From the NCBI GenBank assembly GCA_022494885.1, contig JAGVSM010001681.1:17976-81975 (forward strand): a stretch of DNA of 64,000 bases. The letters run 5' to 3'. The notes beneath the pieces are model-generated. The model made no database searches and was not told the origin of the DNA. It worked only from the letters and a program-made list of their open reading frames with translations. The first letter of the stretch is position 1; the number at the start of each line of letters is the position of its first letter. The position numbers and the translations under genes were made by a program. Origin of the DNA: Micrasema longulum (Eukaryota > Arthropoda > Insecta > Trichoptera > Brachycentridae). This document shows positions 10,226 to 22,209 of the stretch, one piece after another.

Positions 10226-10302
10226 AGGAAAAAACGACTTGATTTATTGGGTCCACGTGTAGTATTTAGTGAACATGATAAAAATAAAAAAGGAATCGTA
10301 AA

Positions 10303-10345
10303 CCTTGACGAAGAAGCTTGTTTGCTTTGAAACTGGTCTGTGAAA
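10303..10345 (+). ncRNA. Hammerhead-ribozyme-like motif, Penelope 3' end
   Basis: CTTGACGA (consensus CUGANGA with an inserted T), one A, stem II GAAGC/GCTTT around a TTGTTT loop, then GAAAC and TGGTC. Penelope-like elements are known to carry hammerhead motifs in their terminal repeats. It sits 80 nt after the GIY-YIG stop. The core has one damaged base, so activity is doubtful. Confidence 0.55.
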
Positions 10346-10639
10346 AATTTGTATCAATTGTTTTCATCTGGGAATGATAATTCTGACTGCCGCCGCATTT
10401 CGAAATGTTGAAAAATAAAACTAAAGTTTTGTGTGAAACTCGGCACGCTAACGAGAAACCGCTGCACAACTCCTGTCCTTGTGCGGAAAAATCTGCAATT
10501 GTCACCTTCTCTAGTTTTTCTACTAACTATTCGACTCCCGCAAATAAATATCCTTATGAACTTCAAATTTTATTTTTCAAATGAACCTCTTTCTTTTTGG
10601 CGGGTAGCATTTGAGAAAATTGTGGTTTTCAAAAAAAAA

Positions 10640-11220
10640 CACCAGATAAATACGCATATTTTTTGTAAAGTTGTAATTCCTGAAATAAATACGGAACTTT
10701 CAAAGATTTATTTTACATTGTGCCAATCAATTTTGAAGTACGGTATAATCGGTTGGGGTGGTGCGAGTGACACCGTTTTAAATAGTGTATTTGTTGCACA
10801 AAAATCCATAATTAAAATAATACTCAGAGTCCCAATACAGACATATATTAAAGAAATATTCCACAAATCACAACGTATAACACTAAAATAATTATACGCT
10901 AAATCAAAACTCACTTACAGATTGTAAGACTACTTTTACTCAAATGATAGACATAACCCCTACAATACCTTCGTACAAATAATATAATCACTAGAACCTC
11001 AACACAAAGACAACTTAAACAAATACAAACTAATACCACTTTTGGACAAAGGGATTTTGAGTATTATTCAATTAAAATCTAAAACCTACTTCCACTATCA
11101 ATTTAAACAATTAGTAACGAGAAAATGTTTGAAAAGGCTATGACAAATGGATAGTGGAGCAAGGTAGAAGTAAAATGGATTGTCTCATTTGCTCAAACCA
11201 ATATTGAATCAACTGCTCTA
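10640..11220 (+). pseudogene. CR1/Jockey-like LINE, post-RT C-terminal region
   Basis: The frame YFTLCQSILKYGIIGWGGAS, followed by VFVAQKSIIKIILRVP, is the segment after the RT palm in CR1/Jockey-type LINEs. It continues to a degraded tail (KLTYRL, NPYNTFVQII, NKYKLIPLLDKGILSI, YFHYQFKQLV) with several stops. The same family appears on the minus strand at 53930-54690, where the matching residues are QSILQYEVIGWGAF. This copy has lost all N-terminal domains. Confidence 0.75.
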
Positions 11221-11229
11221 CAAGTGTTT

Positions 11230-12510
11230 AGCTTATGTTAGATTTTTGTAATTTAAATTGTGCGTTTTGTAATATAAATAATATAGATGCACATAGATAC
11301 CTAGATTTTAAAAAGTCTGAATATTTTTGTTAATTATCTCTGTTTATCAAGTAAGTCTTCTTTGTTTATTCTCAAATGTTAAAACATTAAAACACGTTAA
11401 AACAAACAAAAAAGTACAATGTTAAGTGTCTTCGGCACGGGTAACCAGTAAGGTCACATTATTTTTTATAGTTTGTAAGAGTAAAATATGAATAAATAAT
11501 ATTAAAAAAATATTGTTTTACTTATCCTTGTGTAAACTTATTGTTTGCTATTCAGATACAATTTAAGTCGGTTGTTATTATCACAAATTCACAAAAAACT
11601 TTAGCCTTACTTACCCTTCCAGCCCCATGTTATTTCCTATGTGTAAAATGAATGCAAGGAGTTTTTTTTTCTTACTGTCCAACTCAAAATCGAAATAAAC
11701 TATTTTTCAGATGATGTATTACAAATATTTTTCCTGTTTATTACATGTTCGTAGATATGTAGTTAGATGGTTTGCAAGCCACAAAGCTATGTGGCTATAC
11801 ATATATGTATGGTTTGAAACAAATATAAACTACAGCGTTGACAGTTCCAGCGCGGATCGAAGCCAAATTCCTTACTAAATCACGCCATACATTGCCCACC
11901 TCCCGAAGTGCGTACATTTCTACGGCAAGGGTAAAAAATATAATGTCCTATATACATTTCGTAAAAATATAAATCGGTAATACTAATTTTCGTGAACTGG
12001 GGAAGTCTAGGCCAGCAGACTTTGTTTATTATTTTATTTGTTTAACATGGAAGAGTAATTAAACTAGCTTATAACCAGATTTAAATTTCACTACAAAGTA
12101 TTATTTCCTGGGCCTCAATAACAACGGGAAGTTAATAGAGTTATTTTTACTTGTAGATACAGTAAAATTGATTTTTTCGCACTTAAACGTGTATATTTGA
12201 ATGATTTTACATTCCGAAATATGTTAAAGTACAGTTTACTAATAAGAACATTTAAAATTTGCGTATTTATCATTTTCGTACGGAAAATTCAATTTTACTT
12301 TATAAACAATTAAAAGTAATCCTGTTAACTGTCCATTGTAATCAGAAACCTGGCTGTCTATAGTAAATTGAAAAAGAGAGTCTATAATAAGCAGCCCTTT
12401 TCTTCATCCCCTCTTTTTTTGAAAAAACTGTTTCTCCCAGAATATTAAATATTTTTACGAACTAATCAGTGCATTTTAAGGTTGCTTATTAAAATGAATG
12501 TCATGATGGT
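11230..12510. other. AT-rich stretch, no gene recognised
   Basis: No coding signal, repeat partner or structure noticed. A slightly GC-richer piece near 11830-11930 (GACAGTTCCAGCGCGGATC, CCACCTCCCGAAGTGCG) has no partner in the window. Confidence 0.4.
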
Positions 12511-12514
12511 TTTA

Positions 12515-12660
12515 TATTTTTATGCAACAACTATGGTTGAGGTGCTTAGTGGGTTTTGCATGTTGGTTTAGCTATCGTCCCGACAAAGAGATGGGGACGT
12601 CTTGAAACCGGTAGACATAGAAAAGTCGGTAAATGGTTATTTACAAATATTTCATAACAT
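12515..12660 (+). mobile_element. Penelope-like terminal repeat with decayed hammerhead core
   Basis: TTTTGCATGTTGGTTTAGC, then CGTCCCGACAAAGAGATGGGG, GACGTCTTGAAACCGGTAGA and CATAGAAAAGTCGGTAAATGG. The GAAAC-CGGT half is intact, but CUGANGA has decayed to CCGACAA. The 5' part matches 22130-22190 and 29255-29330. Confidence 0.65.
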
Positions 12661-14100
12661 TTAGAGAATAGAGTAGTGCTGGTCAAAGGAATTAATTGCA
12701 AGTGCATTTATTTATTTATTTTTTACCCCTTAAAATAGACGCAGTGTATCTGAATTATGCTATTTACATAAATTATTAAATAATAAAGTAGACTCTTTTA
12801 ACCTACTCTCCAAAATTAATCTTAATGTCCCCTTTCGCGTGACAAGGAATAAGTATTTATTCCATCTGCCAGTCTGTAGCACTAACTATGCACAACACTG
12901 TTTCCTCTATCGTTCTTGCTCTAAAAATAATGTTTTTTTTTTCATGTATTGATATATTTTACATGCCCTTTAATTGATAAATTTAGACTTACTATTTCTA
13001 GCTGCGATACGATCCCACTTACTATTTAATGATCCACACTCCTGAACACCTTTCACTTCATCACTCTCACACTAATACACATAAACACACATCTTCACTT
13101 ACTCTCATACAAATACACATAAACACATCCTTTTGTTGTAACACAATTTAATAATATGTATGATTTTTATTTAGAAACTTTAATGGTCTGTCTTTAAACT
13201 GTATTTTTTTTTAATGTTTTTATATCATTGTTGACTGTTTGTTTCTTTAAATAAATAAATATTTTTTCATTGAATGCACTAAAGAGGATTTTTTTAAAAA
13301 TAAACTTAACAAATTGAAGTAAACGAAAAATACAGAAAGTATTTACCAATAAATTATCACAATATAGTAGAAAAAAATATATTCTAAAATACTAACAGAA
13401 ATAATCTTCATTTTAAAACAAAAAGACTCGGAATTAACATCAAAACTAAGTATATAAACATAATTGAATAACAAATTACTCTTTCTTTAGATGCTGCTAG
13501 ATTATTATAAAATATTTATTTTTATGAAATAATCTCTTTTTTAATAAACCAGGTAAGATTAAAAAAGCAAAGTCACAAAAATCAATTTAATATAAAGCAG
13601 TAGAAAAATATTATAAAATGGAAAAAACATTTATGGAGAAAAAATAATCTAAATTCAAACTTTAGGTCGGACATATGCGTTAAACAATTTATAAATAATA
13701 AAGGAATCTGTACCTAAGACGATGAAAGACGTGAGTCCATTTTTTTTCATTTCGAAGTAAAAAATCCAGAAATTATCTCAAAAATATTTTTTATACGTGA
13801 ATGAAACACCAATGTCCAGTATGATCTTATAAATGATCTTTTAATATGAAATAAAAGTCTTAAGTCTAAGTCCTTTATTTTGGTGCAACAAATATAAATA
13901 GATCCAAACACACTATTTTAATATGTACAATTATTATTAAAAAAATATTTTTTTACATTGAAAGTTTGTTATAGATTGAAATTACGTCATTTGGTTCAAA
14001 ATTAATTATGTTCAGGAAATCGCATAATCACAAAATCTTGTGTTCTGAACATTTTGTTCAATGTGACTTCCGTGGTTTATCCTTTGAGGTACAGGTATAC
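12660..14100. other. AT-rich stretch ending in a LINE-like 3' tail
   Basis: Around 13000-13265 there is a block with repeated CACATAAACACA phrases and an AAATAAATAAATATT end that resembles a LINE 3' UTR and tail. No coding remnant found. Confidence 0.35.
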
Positions 14101-14106
14101 ATATAT

Positions 14107-14368
14107 CATCATCATCAGTCCCTTTCCGCACCTAATGGTGCATAGGGCAATGCATTGTTACACCAATCGCAGCGCATCTTGATCATTTTTGTTACATGAA
14201 GGTAAGATGATCAGTCTTACGCTTCAGGTACCAGTCCAGAGACTGTGAAATATTCTGGTGTAAAAACGCTTTTTTAAATAAATATTTCGTGTCAACCATT
14301 TTGAGAATCGAACCTGAGACCTCTTGTATGGTAACCAAACGCGCTAACTTCTACACCACGAGATCGAT
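14107..14368 (-). mobile_element. tRNA-derived SINE, family S1
   Basis: Minus-strand copy: B-box-like region near 14300 (GAGAATCGAACCTGAGACC on the plus strand), A-box region near 14345-14360, body with the GAAATATT and CTGGTACCTGAAGC blocks, and a (CATCAT) run at 14107-14116 that is the (ATG)n tail. It is close to the copy at 5204-5468 over its whole length. Confidence 0.85.
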
Positions 14369-14639
14369 ATAGTAGAGAAATAGAGAGCACCATAAATACA
14401 ATTTTATTATTACATCATACACACAAATGTATTTTTATATTTGCCCTACTTGAAGATTAAAAGTTTAGAAAAATATTTTGTGACGTTTTATGAAATTGAT
14501 GAACTTTCATGAAAGCTTATGGGTCGTGACTCCAGTGTGTTTGTTTTCCGACATGACAGAATTGCAAATGCGGACATATCTTAAAGAGTTTGGTCGTCGA
14601 ATGGACAGATGTGAGTGTTTTCGCTAATTCAAAGCTTTT

Positions 14640-15095
14640 TCGCTTTTTCCAGAAATGAAAGCATCTACAGGGCTTATGAGCTGTCATTCGCTGTTTTAAG
14701 TGGCTACTTTACACACTGTAACATTCACCATTCTGCCCATATTTAAACATCTTAGTGTTATATTTTCTCAATTTTTTAAAATTGTTTAATTTTTTATTTA
14801 TTTTATTATTTTGTTTTGCATTCGTAAACTTGCCAAACACAAGAGCCAGACTCTATTTTGACAAGTTCAACCATACGTGTCTCATTTTTTTACTGAATGT
14901 ATTGTTAATTGTTTATTTATGCTAATAAAAGTTTTTATCAAAAAAAAAAAAAATAATAATCTACATTTCTTCAATTCTTTTATCTGTTGATTGTTGTGAA
15001 GTTAAAGAGCTGAAACCTTTATTAATGCGGGTGAGATTCATCTAATTGAATTATTTCACCTACATACTAGGCAACGCCTGAAAATCTTTTTAAAA
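14640..15095 (-). repeat. REP-A copy split by a polyadenylated insertion
   Basis: The first part (14640-14760) has ACAGGGCTTATGAGCTGTCATTC, AAGTGGCTACTTTACACACTG and CATTCTGCCCATATTTAAAC. The second part (14960-15095) resumes with CTACATTTCTTCAATTC, CTGAAACCTTTATTAATGCG and ACTAGGCAACGCCTG. In intact copies these join directly, so 14750-14960 is an insertion. Confidence 0.7.
14755..14958 (+). mobile_element. 5'-truncated retrotransposed sequence with poly(A)
   Basis: It ends GCTAATAAAAGTTTTTATC followed by 13 A residues, with an AATAAA signal about 15 nt before the tail. It sits inside REP-A. The visible part is non-coding 3' UTR. Either a LINE 3' end or a processed transcript. Confidence 0.6.
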
Positions 15096-15179
15096 ATTAT
15101 TTCTTTACTTTATAATGGACCAGATAAATTTATCAACAATATTTTGAGTTTGTTCAAATTTTTGTAGATAAGGACTGGT

Positions 15180-15430
15180 CAACAGATGAAATAATTGAAG
15201 GAATATAGATGTTCAAATATGGGCAGAATGGTAAATGTAACAGTGTGTAAAGTGGCTAGTTAAACCAGTCAATGATAGGTCATAAGCCCTGTAGATGCCT
15301 AGACTTCTATTTTACCTTCTCTAAAATGTTCTTCGTCTCTGTTGTAATTTTTTAATATAAAGAGCTCCCCAGGGAGTTGAATCCAGTCCTTGTTTACAAA
15401 AATTTTGGAAAAACTCAAAATATTGTTGAG
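15180..15430 (+). repeat. REP-A copy, core and outer arm
   Basis: Contains GGAATATAGATGTTCAAATATG, GGTCATAAGCCCTGTAG, ATGCCTAGACTTCTATTTTACC, TCCCCAGGGAGTTGAATCCAG and AAACTCAAAATATTGTTGAGG in the family order. Confidence 0.7.
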
Positions 15431-15439
15431 GAATGAAAG

Positions 15440-16550
15440 CATTAAAAAAAAATACCTCTGCTTTTTATCTTACTGTCCTGTGATTTTGTTCAAATTACTT
15501 TCGTTCCAGAATTCATACGAAGACAATACTGTCCTGTTCCAGCTCTGTGAACAACTTCGATCAAGCGCAATGGGACAATTCAACCATAGGCGTAGTTTAA
15601 ATGCGGAACTTTGATAATGGGTACATTTCGACGTGCGCAGTGGTAAAGGTAATCCATAGTCGCGTGGAGATGGCCTGCCCGTATATCTCTAGGACAATGT
15701 CTTGGTCCATGGTCTTGTCCTCCGAATTCCAAAGCTTAGACAAAACAGTATTGTTTTGTCTTTGTGTGAACTACGCACTGTGCTAAAAATTTCCTTTGAG
15801 TTAAATTAAGGGGAAACTCTGCGAAATCGGTAGCTACTCTTTTAGGCATTGTTTTCCAAACATTTTTATCTTCAGATGAAATCTTTCAATAGCGCATTAT
15901 TTTTTTTTAACATGACGTATTATGCATCAATGCAGTGCACTAATAATTATAAATTTGTGGATATGGTGCATTATATTTCTTTGTAGTGCGTTTCATGGTA
16001 TCTTGACAAACAGGGGTGGGGACCAACATACCGCGAACCCTTATCAAAATACACGAACATACAACACGATAAGTCGGTTTCTTTGTGGAGCCGTTTAAGA
16101 TTGAAAGCACACTATACTTTCGTGTAAAATATCGCAACCTTGTTTTAAAATAATTACACATGCATCAATTCCTTATATTTTTTCAAATGTCAACAGTTAC
16201 ATTTATTGTACGTGTTTTTTTAAATAAATTTCTGAAGCGAAAATAAATTAAACACTACGTGACCGTTTTCTTCTGACATCTAGATTTCATTATTTGTTCA
16301 CAAAAAAGGGTTCAGTTAATTAATTCGTATAAATTTATTTAAAATAAAACAAAATTTGTTAAGGGCGCACTAAATAGGTTGGAAAATGTGCGGTCTGCAA
16401 AAGATCTTGAAAAAGATCTTGTGGTGCAGTTTCTTGCGCTAAATCTTGGGCCACTTCATTTGCTGTTTTACACAACTAAGATTCTTAGATTTAAAATTAC
16501 GCGTAAACATGTGTAGTACGTAGATATTTTCGACGCCATAACAGATAACG
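15440..16550. other. Stretch without recognised features
   Basis: Short overlapping open frames at 15390-15786 and 15940-16161 show no known motif. A remnant GAAAAGTCGGTAAGTGGTTAA at 16562-16583 matches the edge of a Penelope terminal repeat. Confidence 0.35.
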
Positions 16551-16639
16551 AGCAGTTTCAGAAAAGTCGGTAAGTGGTTAAACACAACAATTAAGTAACA
16601 ATTACTTAAATAAGATGTTTGACCAATACATTTTCAACA

Positions 16640-16832
16640 AATTGCGATGCATTTCGATTATTTGTTACATGAGAGTAAGGTGATTGATCTTGCGCTTCTG
16701 GTAGCAATCAAGGAACAGTGCTGTAAAGCTGTTTAAACAATATGAAAAATATGTTTTTTGTGTTCATCCGACAGAATTAAACTTCGGACCTCTTGAATGG
16801 CAGACTAATGCGTCAACCGCCAGACAACAAAA
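16640..16832 (-). repeat. tRNA-derived SINE, family S1, old copy
   Basis: The order TTGTTACATGAGAGTAAGG, GCGCTTCTGGTAGC, the diverged GAAAAATATG block, CGGACCTCTTGAATGGCAGAC and a CGCC...ACAAC head matches S1 on the minus strand with many substitutions. Confidence 0.6.
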
Positions 16833-17034
16833 CCGACATATCTTCACTCGATCAATTATTCAGGTATTTTAACTGAGAGCAGCCATTAAATAGTAAGCAC
16901 TTGTCGAGGACTCTGGTTCTATTTAACACTCAGAACTGAATTCTTTATCCGCATGGACACAAAGACAATTAATTACAGTTGAACTTTTTTCAATAACATG
17001 TACATAATGTTTTTTATTTATTTAACTTTTTGTA

Positions 17035-17105
17035 TTAAATGTTGATTGTACATGGGCGGGCTTATTTCCAAATGGCAATTTTTTCCAACCAATCAATAAA
17101 TTAAG
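17035..17105 (-). repeat. LINE 3'-tail-like fragment
   Basis: On the minus strand it reads TTGGTTGGAAAAAATTGCC, ATTTGGAAATAAGCCCGCC and CATGTACAA, then an AATAAATAAAAA tail. The same sequence order appears at 37903-37995 and 62330-62440, and is typical of the 3' UTR of a non-LTR element. No coding part remains. Confidence 0.5.
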
Positions 17106-17199
17106 GGTTTTATTTTTATAACTCTTGTTGAAACATATTCAATAGAAAATAAAGACGAATAAAAGTTAAATATATATAAAAATAAAAATAAAAATAAAT

Positions 17200-20070
17200 G
17201 TATTTGAATATAAATTACCTTAAATCAATACTATTACTCAATGGTAAAAAGGAAAAAAGAGGAAAAGAAAAGAGATTAAAGAAGAAAAAAATATGTTTCT
17301 TCAGACGTGATTTAAACAGAGGTACTGTAGCAACATTTTTGATGGTGGATGGGAAACGACTCTACAGTCGAACCACATGAACACTCATAAGTAAGAGAAA
17401 AAAAAGAATTTTAGACGGATATTAACAGAGTGCTTTGAGAATTAAAACCAAGAGGTAAATCATGAACTGATAAGCGTTGAAATGTAACCAGTAGCTTAAT
17501 CACAAATAACTATCGACGTGCTAGTAAGCGACGTGATAACAATTTCTCACCATTATTATTTTTTTATTTTCGCGATCACAATGAAACATCCATGAACACC
17601 CAATATTAAATGTCAAAATATTTACGTTGCGCGACGTATAATCCTGCTGCACAATCACATATTTGAATTTCATCGGTATAAATATGGAAAATATTCCAAA
17701 ACTACTATTTCTATTTATTTATTTATTATTTATATCGCTATTTATTGCATTTAGCCAGCGGTTGGCAAGCCAAATGTTAAGAAAAGCCGTCACGATAGTA
17801 ATTGTAATTTAATTTTCACTATTTTGTGTTAGATACTACTGGCTATTTTGCTGATGAAATATATTGTATTTTTTTAAAAAGTAAACGCCAATTTTTCGCC
17901 AACAATCTGTACTTATTTACGAGGAAAACAAAAAACATACTGATACGAGCGTTGACTTAGAGATTACAAACACGTTGACTTATGACTGCGATAACCTCAG
18001 CACGATCATTATTGTTCATTGTGATCGCTCAAATGCTTAGCATGTTTTTAAGCACGTCGATAGATATTTGTGATTGAGCTCCAGGTGCGTTAATTTTTGC
18101 GGTCACCGTTATCAAAATGTATATTCTTTAAATTTCAATTAAAATCAACATGGTTCCCGGCACTGCTAATAACAAAAATGACAATGAATCAACCTTATGC
18201 CGACAAATTAGTAGAACATTAAAACATTTTTTTTGGTACGAATCACACGGTTTACCCTGAGTCCTGCAATGGTAGCCTAAACGTCGGAACGAATCCCGCT
18301 TACACGGGATCACTAAAAAAATTGACACACATTGATCATGTCAACCCTGCAGAAATTTAAACCTGAGCCCTAACGTTTGGTCGTCAAAGGAATCAGTATC
18401 TTTATAACGAGACGGACAAATAAATTGGGCGTTCCGGTTAATCGAAATTAATTGGGTGCTTAATTTTCCCAATATTTCGATTTTAATCAAGTCCACTACA
18501 TTATTTTAAGCACTCCACTTAAGTCCAATAAAATATGATTTTGCCGGAACCCATTGACGTGAACATTAATCAATGAAAATAAATTCAATACATAAATCCT
18601 TCCGCCACTTCCTCTCCGATGAAACACCAATTTACTACTTTGACGATGACGGATAGGTGTCTACCGAAGTAACGTGCCGCAGTCGCCGTGGGAACTATGA
18701 GCCTGACTAATTGGAAAAGTTGCTTTTCCAGAAAATAAATACACGGACTAGAACGAAGTTATCCGACCCAGATGCTCGGTGTGGAATTAACAATGGCCGT
18801 GTAATCCAATACGGATCGCGTGGCGTACAAAAAACAACGACCCGGGACCTTATGCCACACCCATTCGTCTTTAAAATCGTATGTGAATTCGGTAAATATA
18901 CATTAACAAGTGATAGCATTCTCGTCGATCGAAAACCGGCCAATTTTATTTCCAGTGCCCCGAGTCGCATGCGACATGCAACATGCGCCTTCAATTGTCA
19001 AACGTTTGTCCCATGCAATGTTTTGTTTTAATTTTTAATGTAGTATTTTAACATATTTATGTTCGAATTTTGATTTTGAAATAACAGTACCTATGTCAGA
19101 TAATATGATGAAATAAAGATATGCGGAAAAAGCAGTTTAAGAACGTTGGCATTTAAATGTAGTTTTTCTGTCACACTTTGTGAAGATGCCTTCTTGAATA
19201 TTGTGCGAAAAAGACGACTGCGCACCTGGTTGATTATATCTAATTAAAATCTCTCGTATCCTGCTCTAAAACTGAACGAATTAAATTTTGTTTTTACTCT
19301 TGTGTGGCTATGATGTCATACTAATCGAAATACTATATAAGACTTGATTTATCGCAGTATGTTTTATAATCTTTAAATTGTTATTTTCACACAGGATTTG
19401 GAAAGTAAGATTTGAATAATTATGCTGGATATGTTGATACAAAAAATATTTTTCCTTGCTATCCGAAGAATGATGTCCGCAAATACAGCAGTACATCTGT
19501 ATTACAGAGAGCACGGAGATAGAACCATTACAAAAAAGTCAGAGACGTTGTTCTCTAGCCGTCACAGTCAGCGTTGTGTGAAACAAATTCAGTCGGTTGT
19601 TGACAGTGATGGGGGACGCACGGGTGAATTATGGGCGGCGAATTTATGATTTTCATTTTTTTTTCGTTTTAAAAGGACAAAATTATATGCTTTTTTTTAT
19701 AAATTATGGAAAAAAAAATATTAAACTGTGTGTCTCAATGTTTTTTTTTTCATATGTCTGAGCTTCAGAATATTCCGTCTTTTGCTTGTGGTAACACGAT
19801 TTTACATCAAAACACGCAAAGACATTATTTACGACAGTCTTTTGAGAGTTAAAAAAAGCGTCTCAGAAATAATTTTTCTCTTTTAGGAACTTTTAATTGT
19901 TTCTAAAATAGATTTCATATTTGTTGTATACTGCACAAATCAAAGACAGCAGGTAAAACAAAGAGCTTTTATAGGTTTTTCAAAATATTAAAAAAATATC
20001 TATACTCGTTTCTTGAAATAGGGTAAACATAAACATATTCTGATATGTGCTCTAGTAATGACAATGTATA
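17200..20070. other. Long stretch without a recognised gene
   Basis: A less AT-rich block at 18640-19010 has open frames on both strands (106 and 95 codons). Neither resembles a known family, and their overlap argues for chance. Part of that block (18860-18925) resembles 31585-31640. The rest is AT-rich without partners. Confidence 0.35.
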
Positions 20071-20074
20071 CATA

Positions 20075-20360
20075 TTTCAAGAATGTTTTGAGTATGTCCA
20101 AATGCTTGCGGACTGGCTAGACTTCCTCTCAATGGAGTCATTTATGTATTTAAATTTGTTGCAACAGAGAGGAAAAACATTTTTGAGAAGAAAATATGGA
20201 AGAAGAAACTTCACGAAAGTCAACAGATGGAAGAGTTGAGGAAATGTGGATGTTCAAATACATGCAGAATGGTGAATGTTACACAGTGTGTAAAGTGACC
20301 AGCTAAAACAGCCGATAATGGGTCATAAGTTTTGTAAATCCCCAGACTTCCATATTCCAT
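20075..20360 (+). repeat. REP-A copy with both arm orientations
   Basis: Starts with the outer end in reverse (TTTTGAGTATGTCCAAATGC, TTGCGGACTGGCTAGA, ACAGAGAGGAAAAACATTTT), then switches to plus orientation (AAAGTCAACAGATGGAAGAG, GGTCATAAGTTTTG, CCAGACTTCCATATTCC). The copy at 39740-40050 has the same layout, so the family has long inverted arms. Confidence 0.7.
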
Positions 20361-20364
20361 ATTC

Positions 20365-20640
20365 CGCATACGTTTATTTAGGTGCGTACACCGAAAATAT
20401 TCTTTAAAATTGTAAATTGCGTGCGCTGGAACATTTTCTGTGATAATTTAAGGAATATTTTGAGATTTTTTTATATATTTATTATTTTCAATAATAAAAT
20501 ACATATTTTTATTTTCAAATATTCAAGGCATCCACAATATTTCAATTCAATTAATTTATTTTAAATATAACATATATTCAATACGTACATATTATAAAAA
20601 AGAAAAAAAAATACACGAAAAAGACTGATGTCAAAGTAGT
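20365..20640. other. AT-rich stretch without recognised features
   Basis: No repeat partner or domain noticed. Confidence 0.4.
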
Positions 20641-21345
20641 AAGAGAATCGTGATCCGGAAAACCCCTTCGGATACGTGGAACAGATCTATATCCAGAGCG
20701 GTGTTGTTCAGCATAGCGGTAGCTCTTCCAACAGGCATAAAAATAGGCAGGTTGGTCTTGAATATCGGAATTTTAAACAATCTATGCTGACGCTGTCTAA
20801 CCATAGACAGGTTGGTCCTGTTTATCGGAATATGAAACAATCTATGCTGACGCTGTCTTAGGTAATTATCAGGAACATACAAACCAATGCTCATCATAAT
20901 CTCAGAATTATCGATCATACCGTGCAACAATCGATAAAAATGTGTAGTCAAATACACATTCCTGCTAGTCTCCAAACTGTTGTAGCCAAGCATACCCTGG
21001 AAAAACTCAGTCGGGTAGAGCCAAGGATAATACCCGCTTACTCTCATGTAGAGATATCTCAGAAACTTATTTTGGATTTTCTTAATAAGAAGAGAGTACT
21101 TCAGTTCATGTGACCCTCAAATCATCGAGCCACTCTCGAGTCTACTTCGCACCAAGGAGTTGTAAAGAGTTCTCAGTACGCGGGTATTTTCGAAAACCCT
21201 GGCAGTACGCAGAACAAATCCTAACATCTTCAATGCATAACCACTGATTGTCTTTATGTGTTCATGAAATATGAGAGTGTTTACACATCTAACGCCTAGA
21301 TCCTTAACATGCAGGATCGGAACGCGCCTGATGGGTACCTACTTT
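20625..21345 (-). pseudogene. Jockey-like LINE, RT C-terminal region
   Basis: The minus-strand frame runs for about 235 codons with a single TGA near 21115. In order it shows HVKDLGVRCVNTLIFHEHI, YALKMLGFVLRTARVF, LYNSLVRSRLESGSMI then the stop, IKKIQNKFLRYLYM and SLETSRNVYLTTHFYRLLHG. These are the conserved post-palm segments of Jockey-like RTs: the DLGV block, LYNSLVRS-LEY, the IQ-KFLRY block and the SL-R-R---- helix. At the C-terminal end, a 60-bp direct duplication (20748-20867) repeats 20 codons (RQRQHRLFHIPI / RQRQHRLFKIPI) in frame. The N-terminal domains and the catalytic YxDD are absent. Confidence 0.85.
20748..20867. repeat. 60-bp tandem duplication inside the Jockey-like fragment
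   Basis: ATCTATGCTGACGCTGTCT occurs twice, exactly 60 bp apart, with the flanking CAGGTTGGTC also repeated. The duplication keeps the reading frame (20 codons). Confidence 0.9.
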
Positions 21346-21349
21346 ATTT

Positions 21350-21990
21350 TCATTCATTTAATGTTATAATTATAAATATATTGTAATTGTTAAACGCTTT
21401 AATAATATAAATTTGATAAAGTTATCGAGAAGACCACTCGACAACAGTCAGATGAGTGAAAAAATGTCACGTCGTTCTTGCGTAGGGCCCCTGAACCAAA
21501 ATAAAAGGTAAATTCATATGTTGAATTAACCAAACGTGCATTTATTCCTAATATTCCGACGAATAATACAACCAATTAATAATGCGTGAGTATCGTACAA
21601 TTTGTTAAATATTTAGGGAAGAATTTCGTCAGAAACAATTATTATTAACCTGCAAATAATCCGAAATCAATCAATAAAAAGATAAAAACATTTTTGTACT
21701 GAACTTCCGGTATTATTGACCTTACTTATTATGTACAACCTTTATATTTCCTAAGAGGATTATATATTACTTCCTTATTTATAATATCCTTATATTATTA
21801 GTAGCGGTAGGAAATTTGAACTAAATCTTTTTAGGAACATGTTAAAAATTAATAAGAAAAATGATAATGTTTATTACTTCTTATATAACACAAAAACATC
21901 AAATTGAAAAATTTAATCAGTTCCTTTAGAATATTATACAAACACGTTTTTCATTCCAAGATACAATAAATTAAAGGAAAAAGATAATTT
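21350..21990. other. AT-rich stretch containing REP-B
   Basis: At 21418-21520 the sequence GTTATCGAGAAGACCACTCG, AAAAAATGTCACGTCGTTC and TTGCGTAGGGCCCCTGA resembles 33888-33985 (CAATCGAGATGACCTCTCGAC, CAAAATGTCACG, AAGGTCCCTAAGAATGA). I call this pair REP-B; class unknown. The remainder shows nothing. Confidence 0.45.
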
Positions 21991-21994
21991 ATCA

Positions 21995-22200
21995 ATCATA
22001 TTATTAATATTTAAAGCATTAACTTTGTGGTCAAACATTTTACTCAATGTTATTAAATATTTGTATGTAACCACTTACCGACATTTCTATGTCTACCGGT
22101 TCTAAACGTACCCGACTCTTTGTCGTTATATTTTTGTGCAAAAACTTTGGTGAAGGCGCACAGTAAGTTTTGCATGTTGGTTTAATTTTTGTCATAGACG
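21995..22200. mobile_element. Penelope-like terminal repeats, head-to-head
   Basis: 21995-22128 is in minus orientation: TAAAGCATTAACTTTGTGG, GTAACCACTTACCGACATTTC, TCTACCGGTTCTAAACG, CCCGACTCTTTGTCG (decayed hammerhead core). 22130-22200 is in plus orientation: TATATTTTTGTGCAAAAAC and TTTTGCATGTTGGTTTAA, as at 12515. Two terminal-repeat parts joined in opposite orientation match the arrangement at 29150-29400. Confidence 0.6.
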
Positions 22201-22209
22201 ATGTGTATT

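Noticed and set aside
18707..19031. Overlapping open frames of 95 (minus) and 106 (plus) codons
   Set aside because: No motif on either strand. Paired open frames are common in GC-richer patches with few stop codons.
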